Assembly: GCA_037954665.1 (NCBI GenBank)
Contig: JBBMOL010000016.1
Span: 2,914,001 to 2,978,000, forward strand
DNA length: 64,000 nucleotides
Direction: 5' to 3'
From: Laguncularia racemosa
Lineage: Eukaryota > Streptophyta > Magnoliopsida > Myrtales > Combretaceae
Within the stretch, counting starts at the first letter, position 1. Every line of letters begins with the position of its first letter. The notes below the pieces were generated by a model. The model saw only the letters and a list, made by a program, of their open reading frames with translations, made no database searches and was not told the DNA's origin. Below are positions 22,161-33,599 of the stretch, one piece after another. A program made the position numbers and the translations under genes.

Positions 22161-24449
22161 AAACCCAAGCACATATACAAAATTATAGTCAAATCATTCA
22201 ATTCTTTACCAACAAACACAAAAAGTGACTATTTTGGTTCTCCCATTAAATCACTGTAAGTACAAACAACCAAATATATTCGTATTGCTACAATTATTGA
22301 CAACACTTGTCTACTTCAGCCAAACCTAAGCACGAAAATACATACACAACCCCTGAACCTTTCCATAACACTACTTGTCCTTCATAAGATTAAAAAACAG
22401 CATAAACATTTATGCTTATGCAAATACCTTAACCACAAACACATTTCTTTACCCTCAAAATCCATTCCCAAAAATAAAAAATCACCAACCTATGCATCAT
22501 AACTTTGAGAGTGCATTAGCAAAAAGTAGGGGCAAACTTACTTTGTTTAAAATTCATTCAAACAATGAAGTCATAGCTCCTAAGTCACTTTTAGCAAGTA
22601 CAGAGCCAATGTGTAGGGTTTTAACTAAGTCTATTACTTCTTTAACTTTAGTGATTGGTTTTAATAAACATACCCTAATTAATGAAAGAAGAGCACAATT
22701 GTATTAGTAAAAAAATATAAATATAAATCATAATTGCAATTGATAAAGAAGGAGATAGTTAGAAGTGAATAAAACAAACAAAAAAAGTGAGGAAAAAAAT
22801 GAATTAAAAGATCTAGGAGACGCATGGTTGGAAAAGGGAAGAAAAGTATACTAATTGAGTGTTAGTTTAGGTTGTTTAATTATTTATTTATGTTTTTGAT
22901 CTAGATATTAGAAAAGGCTAAGTTGAACTAGTGACCTAACTCAAACTAACCCGACTAGTTCTTAAACCATAAATAGGCCTGAGGTGGCTAGTTTAGCATT
23001 GGAAACCTATTGAACTAGTGGGTCCTTCATAGGTAGGTTACAACTTGCCAAACCCTTAATTCAACCCTCCTAACTAGTTAAAAAATAAATGAATAAATAA
23101 AAAGCACAAGAGAACAATCGGCCAATAAAGGAACAAAGAAGAAAAAAAAGAGCTAGCCAAGGTGTCATCATTTGTTTGAGAAAAGTAATGTGAAATGACA
23201 TGCATGGTCAAATCATGAAGTCTTTTTTTCTTACACTCAAGTGCACAAATGACAATTTCTTTTAATAGAATCATAAGCTTTTTAAAGAAAAAAACAACAC
23301 CTTGAAAAATGAGAGGGGAGAGAGGGGGGGGGGAGAAAAGGGGAAAAAAAGGACAAGAAGATTTTCATGAAATGAAAATGTGTGGAAAATTTTTGAAGTG
23401 AAATTTAGAAGTACTCAAAAGGCAATGAAGAAATTTATTAGTTATAGGCTTTCAGCTTTTCAGAAACCTAAGTTGAATGGTATAAAAAATTTTGAATTTG
23501 AACATTTTGAGGCTTCTAACATTAAAAAGCAATGAAGAAAATTTTGAATGTTTTGTCAATTTAGAAACTTTTGAACATTTGTGAGAATGATGTATGTATT
23601 TTACTTGTTTAAAACATTCACTTCTCTACAATACATAGAAAAACTCTCATTTTCTTTATGTGCTCTCATCTACTTAACTCTCTAAGCTTTCCTCTTATAA
23701 ATAAGCATACAATATTAGTCTTTTACTTTTTCACTTTTATTTTGCCTGCATCTAGTTCTGTTAACTTTTTTTTTTTCTTGCTATGTAGATAATATTGTCT
23801 TCTACCAAGTGTACTTTTTTTTCTATAACCATATTTTCAAATTATATTTTTTCTTGTATCACTATTAATTTTTTCTAATAAGAAAGAAATGGCCAGTTTC
23901 TTCCATCATTCATCTTTCAATAAAGATGGAGGTTCAAGAAAAAGTGATAAGGAAAAATTTATTCAACTCGAGTAGGTGTAATTTTATAACATGGAACATT
24001 ATAACCTCCATGGCTCCACCAACGAACATTTGAAGGATTTAATGATACGTCCCTAACTCTACAACCCACCCCCCTCGAGTTTGAGCACATGACACCTATG
24101 GTAGCAAGGAGGAGGAAGAGGAAGTTGAGGAAGTTTTGGAGGAAGTACCGGCCTACATATGTGATAAAGTTGGTTCCAGTGGTAAGCCAACCATACCACT
24201 TAAATATGACATTTCTACTAAATATTTTCAAAAAATTGTAAGTGCATATGGGAATAACCTTGCATATTGCAACTATTGTTAGTCAAGTTATGTATGGAAA
24301 AATGAGGATAGCTATAGGATGTTGATCACGCACATGCAATCGAAGCACTGAATAGAGTTTGGTATAGACAAGTCACAGCAACAAATATCCAAGCCTGGTA
24401 GTTCGCAGTTATCAACAAACACAAAAAGTGACTATTTTGGTTCTCCATT
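22161..24449 (+). repeat. array unit 2
   Basis: Nearly identical to units 3-5. It has a longer G run (near 23326-23335), and its closing linker reads ttctccatta, one C shorter than in the other junctions. Confidence 0.95.
23889..24414 (+). pseudogene. dead hAT transposase N-terminus, unit 2
   Basis: Same BED-finger relic as in unit 1, with the same stop after CNYC. It has the extra G in 'ttttggaggaagtacc', which keeps the acidic run in frame with the finger. Confidence 0.75.
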
Positions 24450-26739
24450 AAACCCAAGCACATATACAAAATTATAGTCAAATCATTCAATTCTTTACCA
24501 ACAAACACAAAAAGTGACTATTTTGGTTCTCCCATTAAATCACTGTAAGTACAAACAACCAAATATATTCGTATTGCTACAATTATTGACAACACTTGTC
24601 TACTTCAGCCAAACCTAAGCACGAAAATACATAACAACCCCCTGAACCTTTCCATAACACTACTTGTCCTTCATAAGATTAAAAAACAGCATAAACATTT
24701 ATGCTTATGCAAATACCTTAACCACAAACACATTTCTTTACCCTCAAAATCCATTCCCAAAAATAAAAAATCACCAACCTATGCATCATAACTTTGAGAG
24801 TGCATTAGCAAAAAGTAGGGGCAAACTTACTTTGTTTAAAATTCATTCAAACAATGAAGTCATAGCTCCTAAGTCACTTTTAGCAAGTACAGAGCCAATG
24901 TGTAGGGTTTTAACTAAGTCTATTACTTCTTTAACTTTAGTGATTGGTTTTAATAAACATACCCTAATTAATGAAAGAAGAGCACAATTGTATTAGTAAA
25001 AAAATATAAATATAAATCATAATTGCAATTGATAAAGAAGGAGATAGTTAGAAGTGAATAAAACAAACAAAAAAAGTGAGGAAAAAAATGAATTAAAAGA
25101 TCTAGGAGACGCATGGTTGGAAAAGGGAAGAAAAGTATACTAATTGAGTGTTAGTTTAGGTTGTTTAATTATTTATTTATGTTTTTGATCTAGATATTAG
25201 AAAAGGCTAAGTTGAACTAGTGACCTAACTCAAACTAACCCGACTAGTTCTTAAACCATAAATAGGCCTGAGGTGGCTAGTTTAGCATTGGAAACCTATT
25301 GAACTAGTGGGTCCTTCATAGGTAGGTTACAACTTGCCAAACCCTTAATTCAACCCTCCTAACTAGTTAAAAAATAAATGAATAAATAAAAAGCACAAGA
25401 GAACAATCGGCCAATAAAGGAACAAAGAAGAAAAAAAAAGAGCTAGCCAAGGTGTCATCATTTGTTTGAGAAAAGTAATGTGAAATGACATGCATGGTCA
25501 AATCATGAAGTCTTTTTTTCTTACACTCAAGTGCACAAATGACAATTTCTTTTAATAGAATCATAAGCTTTTTAAAGAAAAAAACAACACCTTGAAAAAT
25601 GAGAGGGGAGAGAGGGGGGGGGGAGAAAGGGGAAAAAAAGGACAAGAAGATTTTCATGAAATGAAAATGTGTGGAAAATTTTTGAAGTGAAATTTAGAAG
25701 TACTCAAAAGGCAATGAAGAAATTTATTAGTTATAGGCTTTCAGCTTTTCAGAAACCTAAGTTGAATGGTATAAAAAATTTTGAATTTGAACATTTTGAG
25801 GCTTCTAACATTAAAAAGCAATGAAGAAAATTTTGAATGTTTTGTCAATTTAGAAACTTTTGAACATTTGTGAGAATGATGTATGTATTTTACTTGTTTA
25901 AAACATTCACTTCTCTACAATACATAGAAAAACTCTCATTTTCTTTATGTGCTCTCATCTACTTAACTCTCTAAGCTTTCCTCTTATAAATAAGCATACA
26001 ATATTAGTCTTTTACTTTTTCACTTTTATTTTGCCTGCATCTAGTTCTGTTAACTTTTTTTTTTTCTTGCTATGTAGATAATATTGTCTTCTACCAAGTG
26101 TACTTTTTTTTCTATAACCATATTTTCAAATTATATTTTTTCTTGTATCACTATTAATTTTTTCTAATAAGAAAGAAATGGCCAGTTTCTTCCATCATTC
26201 ATCTTTCAATAAAGATGGAGGTTCAAGAAAAAGTGATAAGGAAAAATTTATTCAACTCGAGTAGGTGTAATTTTATAACATGGAACATTATAACCTCCAT
26301 GGCTCCACCAACGAACATTTGAAGGATTTAATGATACGTCCCTAACTCTACAACCCACCCCCCTCGAGTTTGAGCACATGACACCTATGGTAGCAAGGAG
26401 GAGGAAGAGGAAGTTGAGGAAGTTTTGGAGGAAGTACCGGCCTACATATGTGATAAAGTTGGTTCCAGTGGTAAGCCAACCATACCACTTAAATATGACA
26501 TTTCTACTAAATATTTTCAAAAAATTGTAAGTGCATATGGGAATAACCTTGCATATTGCAACTATTGTTAGTCAAGTTATGTATGGAAAAATGAGGATAG
26601 CTATAGGATGTTGATCACGCACATGCAATCGAAGCACTGAATAGAGTTTGGTATAGACAAGTCACAGCAACAAATATCCAAGCCTGGTAGTTCGCAGTTA
26701 TCAACAAACACAAAAAGTGACTATTTTGGTTCTCCCATT
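24450..26739 (+). repeat. array unit 3
   Basis: Almost indistinguishable from unit 4. The visible differences include 'acataacaaccccc' near 24630 in place of 'acatacacaacccc'. Confidence 0.95.
26178..26703 (+). pseudogene. dead hAT transposase N-terminus, unit 3
   Basis: Same relic with the same two premature stops around the BED finger as the other units. Confidence 0.75.
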
Positions 26740-29029
26740 AAACCCAAGCACATATACAAAATTATAGTCAAATCATTCAATTCTTTACCAACAAACACAA
26801 AAAGTGACTATTTTGGTTCTCCCATTAAATCACTGTAAGTACAAACAACCAAATATATTCGTATTGCTACAATTATTGACAACACTTGTCTACTTCAGCC
26901 AAACCTAAGCACGAAAATACATACACAACCCCTGAACCTTTCCATAACACTACTTGTCCTTCATAAGATTAAAAAACAGCATAAACATTTATGCTTATGC
27001 AAATACCTTAACCACAAACACATTTCTTTACCCTCAAAATCCATTCCCAAAAATAAAAAATCACCAACCTATGCATCATAACTTTGAGAGTGCATTAGCA
27101 AAAAGTAGGGGCAAACTTACTTTGTTTAAAATTCATTCAAACAATGAAGTCATAGCTCCTAAGTCACTTTTAGCAAGTACAGAGCCAATGTGTAGGGTTT
27201 TAACTAAGTCTATTACTTCTTTAACTTTAGTGATTGGTTTTAATAAACATACCCTAATTAATGAAAGAAGAGCACAATTGTATTAGTAAAAAAATATAAA
27301 TATAAATCATAATTGCAATTGATAAAGAAGGAGATAGTTAGAAGTGAATAAAACAAACAAAAAAAGTGAGGAAAAAAATGAATTAAAAGATCTAGGAGAC
27401 GCATGGTTGGAAAAGGGAAGAAAAGTATACTAATTGAGTGTTAGTTTAGGTTGTTTAATTATTTATTTATGTTTTTGATCTAGATATTAGAAAAGGCTAA
27501 GTTGAACTAGTGACCTAACTCAAACTAACCCGACTAGTTCTTAAACCATAAATAGGCCTGAGGTGGCTAGTTTAGCATTGGAAACCTATTGAACTAGTGG
27601 GTCCTTCATAGGTAGGTTACAACTTGCCAAACCCTTAATTCAACCCTCCTAACTAGTTAAAAAATAAATGAATAAATAAAAAGCACAAGAGAACAATCGG
27701 CCAATAAAGGAACAAAGAAGAAAAAAAAAGAGCTAGCCAAGGTGTCATCATTTGTTTGAGAAAAGTAATGTGAAATGACATGCATGGTCAAATCATGAAG
27801 TCTTTTTTTCTTACACTCAAGTGCACAAATGACAATTTCTTTTAATAGAATCATAAGCTTTTTAAAGAAAAAAACAACACCTTGAAAAATGAGAGGGGAG
27901 AGAGGGGGGGGGGAGAAAGGGGAAAAAAAGGACAAGAAGATTTTCATGAAATGAAAATGTGTGGAAAATTTTTGAAGTGAAATTTAGAAGTACTCAAAAG
28001 GCAATGAAGAAATTTATTAGTTATAGGCTTTCAGCTTTTCAGAAACCTAAGTTGAATGGTATAAAAAATTTTGAATTTGAACATTTTGAGGCTTCTAACA
28101 TTAAAAAGCAATGAAGAAAATTTTGAATGTTTTGTCAATTTAGAAACTTTTGAACATTTGTGAGAATGATGTATGTATTTTACTTGTTTAAAACATTCAC
28201 TTCTCTACAATACATAGAAAAACTCTCATTTTCTTTATGTGCTCTCATCTACTTAACTCTCTAAGCTTTCCTCTTATAAATAAGCATACAATATTAGTCT
28301 TTTACTTTTTCACTTTTATTTTGCCTGCATCTAGTTCTGTTAACTTTTTTTTTTTCTTGCTATGTAGATAATATTGTCTTCTACCAAGTGTACTTTTTTT
28401 TCTATAACCATATTTTCAAATTATATTTTTTCTTGTATCACTATTAATTTTTTCTAATAAGAAAGAAATGGCCAGTTTCTTCCATCATTCATCTTTCAAT
28501 AAAGATGGAGGTTCAAGAAAAAGTGATAAGGAAAAATTTATTCAACTCGAGTAGGTGTAATTTTATAACATGGAACATTATAACCTCCATGGCTCCACCA
28601 ACGAACATTTGAAGGATTTAATGATACGTCCCTAACTCTACAACCCACCCCCCTCGAGTTTGAGCACATGACACCTATGGTAGCAAGGAGGAGGAAGAGG
28701 AAGTTGAGGAAGTTTTGGAGGAAGTACCGGCCTACATATGTGATAAAGTTGGTTCCAGTGGTAAGCCAACCATACCACTTAAATATGACATTTCTACTAA
28801 ATATTTTCAAAAAATTGTAAGTGCATATGGGAATAACCTTGCATATTGCAACTATTGTTAGTCAAGTTATGTATGGAAAAATGAGGATAGCTATAGGATG
28901 TTGATCACGCACATGCAATCGAAGCACTGAATAGAGTTTGGTATAGACAAGTCACAGCAACAAATATCCAAGCCTGGTAGTTCGCAGTTATCAACAAACA
29001 CAAAAAGTGACTATTTTGGTTCTCCCATT
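26740..29029 (+). repeat. array unit 4
   Basis: Almost identical to unit 3 across its whole length, as expected if one was copied from the other most recently. Confidence 0.95.
28468..28993 (+). pseudogene. dead hAT transposase N-terminus, unit 4
   Basis: Same relic with the same two premature stops around the BED finger as the other units. Confidence 0.75.
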
Positions 29030-31282
29030 AAACCCAAGCACATATACAAAATTATAGTCAAATCATTCAATTCTTTACCAACAAACACAAAAAGTGACTA
29101 TTTTGGTTCTCCCATTAAATCACTGTAAGTACAAACAACCAAATATATTCGTATTGCTACAATTATTGACAACACTTGTCTACTTCAGCCAAACCTAAGC
29201 ACGAAAATACATACACAACCCCCTGAACCTTTCCATAACACTACTTGTCCTTCATAAGATTAAAAAACAGCATAAACATTTATGCTTATGCAAATACCTT
29301 AACCACAAACACATTTCTTTACCCTCAAAATCCATTCCCAAAAATAAAAAATCACCAACCTATGCATCATAACTTTGAGAGTGCATTAGCAAAAAGTAGG
29401 GGCAAACTTACTTTGTTTAAAATTCATTCAAACAATGAAGTCATAGCTCCTAAGTCACTTTTAGCAAGTACAGAGCCAATGTGTAGGGTTTTAACTAAGT
29501 CTATTACTTCTTTAACTTTAGTGATTGGTTTTAATAAACATACCCTAATTAATGAAAGAAGAGCACAATTGTATTAGTAAAAAAATATAAATATAAATCA
29601 TAATTGCAATTGATAAAGAAGGAGATAGTTAGAAGTGAATAAAACAAACAAAAAAAGTGAGGAAAAAAATGAATTAAAAGATCTAGGAGACGCATGGTTG
29701 GAAAAGGGAAGAAAAGTATACTAATTGAGTGTTAGTTTAGGTTGTTTAATTATTTATTTATGTTTTTGATCTAGATATTAGAAAAGGCTAAGTTGAACTA
29801 GTGACCTAACTCAAACTAACCCGACTAGTTCTTAAACCATAAATAGGCCTGAGGTGGCTAGTTTAGCATTGGAAACCTATTGAACTAGTGGGTCCTTCAT
29901 AGGTAGGTTACAACTTGCCAAACCCTTAATTCAACCCTCCTAACTAGTTAAAAAATAAATGAATAAATAAAAAGCACAAGAGAACAATCGGCCAATAAAG
30001 GAACAAAGAAGAAAAAAAAAGAGCTAGCCAAGGTGTCATCATTTGTTTGAGAAAAGTAATGTGAAATGACATGCATGGTCAAATCATGAAGTCTTTTTTT
30101 CTTACACTCAAGTGCACAAATGACAATTTCTTTTAATAGAATCATAAGCTTTTTAAAGAAAAAAACAACACCTTGAAAAATGAGAGGGGAGAGAGGGGGG
30201 GGAGAAAGGGGAAAAAAAGGACAAGAAGATTTTCATGAAATGAAAATGTGTGGAAAATTTTTGAAGTGAAATTTAGAAGTACTCAAAAGGCAATGAAGAA
30301 ATTTATTAGTTATAGGCTTTCAGCTTTTCAGAAACCTAAGTTGAATGGTATAAAAAATTTTGAATTTGAACATTTTGAGGCTTCTAACATTAAAAAGCAA
30401 TGAAGAAAATTTTGAATGTTTTGTCAATTTAGAAACTTTTGAACATTTGTGAGAATGATGTATGTATTTTACTTGTTTAAAACATTCACTTCTCTACAAT
30501 ACATAGAAAAACTCTCATTTTCTTTATGTGCTCTCATCTACTTAACTCTCTAAGCTTTCCTCTTATAAATAAGCATACAATATTAGTCTTTTACTTTTTC
30601 ACTTTTATTTTGCCTGCATCTAGTTCTGTTAACTTTTTTTTTTCTTGCTATGTAGATAATATTGTCTTCTACCAAGTGTATTTTTTTTTCTATAACCATA
30701 TTTTCAAATTATATTTTTTCTTGTATCACTATTAATTTTTTCTAATAAGAAAGAAATGGCCAGTTTCTTCCATCATTCATCTTTCAATAAAGATGGAGGT
30801 TCAAGAAAAAGTGATAAGGAAAAATTTATTCAACTCGAGTAGGTGTAATTTTATAACATGGAACATTATAACCTCCATGGCTCCACCAACGAACATTTGA
30901 AGGATTTAATGATACGTCCCTAACTCTACAACCCACCCCCCTCGAGTTTGAGCACATGACACCTATGGTAGCAAGGAGGAGGAAGAGGAAGTTGAGGAAG
31001 TTTTGGAGGAAGTACCGGCCTACATATGTGATAAAGTTGGTTCCAGTGGTAAGCCAACCATACCACTTAAATATGACATTTCTACTAAATATTTTCAAAA
31101 AATTGTAAGTGCATATGGGAATAACCTTGCATATTGCAACTATTGTTAGTCAAGTTATGTATGGAAAAATGAGGATAGCTATAGGATGTTGATCACGCAC
31201 ATGCAATCGAAGCACTGAATAGAGTTTGGTATAGACAAGTCATAGCAACAAATATCCAAGCCTGGTAGTTCGCAGTTATCAA
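29030..31282 (+). repeat. array unit 5, terminal, without linker
   Basis: Ends at GTTATCAA and runs straight into unique sequence (gcccatttcggtactc). It lacks the 37-base linker and so shows the ancestral right border. Private changes include tgtatttttttttc near 30678 and 'agtcatagcaac' near 31238. Confidence 0.95.
30756..31282 (+). pseudogene. dead hAT transposase N-terminus, unit 5
   Basis: Same relic. After the end of the unit the frame stays open for a while (SSPFRYSIEKQRFSPLEYLA) into unique sequence. This does not clearly resemble the hAT core, so the original continuation may be deleted or replaced here. Confidence 0.7.
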
Positions 31283-32150
31283 GCCCATTTCGGTACTCTA
31301 TTGAAAAACAAAGATTTTCCCCGTTAGAATACTTAGCAAAACGTCACCTATTATGGAGCTATGGATTTCTGCATACTACTTAAAATACAAATGGGAAACT
31401 CTTAATCTTAACTCATAAAAGTTTGAGCCAAAAATAATGTAAGGAAGCAATTTAAGACTTTATCACACTGGCAAGTATGAATTAGTAGCTAAATTTAATT
31501 TTCTTGATACATATATTTATATATGTGTAGACATATGAACTAACCCTTGGCAAGATGACTCTTATATGGGAATAACATATCATTAGATAGATGAGACATG
31601 AAGAGAGCCAAAAAAAAAAAACTAATAGCTCTTAAGAAATTTAACGAACACCATTTGACACAAAATATTTTCTGAATAATAAGGATTATTTTAGGTGAAT
31701 ACTCATTAACAAAAAAAGGTTTTCTCAATTGGTTTTTAACAATGCGGTTGCAAACACTACATCATTGATGAACTTCAAGCATTATGCCAACTAACACTAA
31801 GTAGAACACATATAATGTGTTTGCTATATTTTAAATATTTATATTAAGGATGATTTATATTGTTTCGATTTTAAGTTGTCCCCCATAAGGCAAGTAGTTA
31901 TGCATTTAATTGTGCATCCATTTGTAAATAAAACATGGACAAAAAGTGCATTGATAATAGAGTGTGACTGAAAAAAAAAATTAGATAAGATGTTAAGCAT
32001 AGATAAAATTCGACTTATCGACTTTCACAAAGTATAGTCCCATACAAAGATGTATTGTGTTCTTTTGCTACAATGAACATCTCAAACATTCCACTACACT
32101 ACAATGATTAGGATATACACATCAAATTGCTAAATGTGTTTAGAGTTCTT
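31283..32150. other. unique DNA right of the array
   Basis: AT-rich, no coding match recognised. It separates the hAT N-terminus relic of unit 5 from the hAT C-terminus relic, so it may be insertion or decayed hAT interior. Confidence 0.4.
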
Positions 32151-32208
32151 CAAGAGTGTACTCTAACATTTTCTCAAAGTGTATTAGCCTAATGTTCATT
32201 TTTTCCTA

Positions 32209-32930
32209 ATGAGTTCTATAAACATACTATCAATGCTACTCGATGCTCGAAACAACCCATTTTTTCAAGTAGCTATTAATGAAATGGCCGCAAAATGGTT
32301 GCAATATTATAAAGAAATTCCTAAAATTTATCTTGTAGCTTTTATTTTAGATCTACATTGTAAGAAAGACCTACTTATCAAATATCTCAATTTATATTAT
32401 CAAATTGTTAATATATTTTTTGACACACAAAATACTTACACCATTACTACGACACAAGAAGCATGACAAGCAACCTAGGTAATAGAAGACTTATTTTCAA
32501 AAAAATTTAGTATATATGATGGTCAAGTTCCTATTACTCCCACACCATCCCCGCCTCACATCATGCCATGTTTGACTAAACTCTCCATGTGCAATAAATG
32601 ATGACACAAAAGTTGAAGAGGCATTGAGTCGATGGGGCTAAATACACAAAACTTAGCCACTATTTGAACACGAACTTTGATTTTGTTTATAGTAATATCA
32701 CAAACCTTAATATTTTAGAGTGATGGAGAAAGCATAAGAAGACTTTACTCGATTTTTTCTCAAATGGTTCACTAAGTTCTCACTACTCCTATATCAACAA
32801 TAGCTATTAAATAAACGTTTAGCTCTATGGGCCTTATTTTAAAACAATGGTGATCAAAACTAATGCTAGTTAATGTTAAAGCATTGACTTGCATGTAAGA
32901 TTGGTTTAAGGTAAGAAGTAGAACACAAGA
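32209..32930 (+). pseudogene. hAT transposase C-terminal half, decayed
   Basis: The open frame at 32209-32466 gives AINEMAAKWLQYYKEIPKIY and LVAFILDLHCKK, the conserved KYWKEIPxLYxxAxILDPRxK block. Further on, in shifting frames, come LNTNFDFVYSNITNLNILE and WRKHKKT (usual ILxWWKxH), then VLTTPISTIAIK and TFSSMG (usual ILxxPxSTVAxExxFSxxGR) and MLVNVKALTCM-DW (usual LxPExVEALICxxDW). This is the hAT dimerisation domain in order. Stops replace several conserved residues, so it is a pseudogene. With the BED-finger relics to its left it may be the rest of the same transposon. Confidence 0.8.
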
Positions 32931-33479
32931 GTCATACGGGATGCCTAGTAAAAAAAGATGAATACTTTAGTGATTTTGTCTCATTGGGGGAGGGAAGCTC
33001 GGCTAGTTCAACTCCAAATCTCACACAAGACACAACTAATTGAATAATATGTATTTATTGTGCAATTTTAGTGTAGAAAAAATTAAGTTGTAAAAGTAAT
33101 AATATTACCTTTTTTTTTTTTTACGGTAAATTAGTGATGATTTGTAAGAGGAGTAGTGCTCTCTTATTTATTTTTGTTACTTACTTGTAAGGCTTAAGTA
33201 TCATGTAAAAGAGGTAAGGCTAATGTTCCCCTCTCTTTCTATGATCTATTTAATTTATTAATAAAGTTTGCCCACCACCCCCAACCTACCCTTTCAGTGT
33301 ACAAGATTTGCTACTAACTAATAGATCTAACAATGTTTTTTCACACACAGGTTGAATAGGAGAAGAGTATATCGTTAGTATTTTCACATTTAAAAATTGT
33401 AAAAAAATTGGTGATTATGTAAAAAAATCACAATGTAATTATCAATTTACCTAAATTGGTTCGTTGTTTAAAAAAAATA

Positions 33480-33590
33480 CTGATCAAGGGCTGGTTCACA
33501 TAATTTTAGCCCATAAACCGACAATTCACAAGTCGGGTTAGGGTCGGTTCAACCCTTTCCCACGTCTAGTCCAGTCCAATTGGTGGTGGT
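33480..33590 (+). mobile_element. probable 3' terminus of the hAT relic
   Basis: The stretch 'gggctggttcacataatttt', 'agcccataaaccgac', 'aagtcgggttagggtcggtt' and 'caaccctttcccacgtc' is the subterminal style of plant hAT elements. It lies about 550 bp beyond the transposase C-terminus, a sensible distance. The exact terminal nucleotide and target duplication were not resolved. Confidence 0.5.
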
Positions 33591-33599
33591 GTTTGGCTT

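Larger units (their letters stand above)
19873..31282 (+). repeat. five-copy head-to-tail array of a 2.29-kb unit
   Basis: The same unit begins with AAACCCAAGCACATATAC at 19873, 22161, 24450, 26740 and 29030, giving periods of 2288, 2289, 2290 and 2290. The last copy ends with GTTATCAA at 31282. Differences between copies are mostly homopolymer lengths (C, G, A and T runs) plus a few substitutions, so the amplification is very recent. Between copies the unit end GTTATCAA is followed by CAAACACAAAAAGTGACTAT and on to CCATTAAA. This is a duplicate of about 37 bases from 19923-19962 inserted at every junction but absent at the array's right edge. Each unit contains a hAT transposase N-terminus relic, a hAT-terminus-like stretch and a G-rich tract. 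Collapsed or inflated copy number in the assembly is possible. Confidence 0.97.

Noticed and set aside
20784..31098. Repeated minus-strand frames of about 65-98 codons in each array unit
   Set aside because: They are low-complexity (Ser/Phe/Leu-rich) or antisense to the hAT relic. Their repetition only reflects the near-identity of the units.
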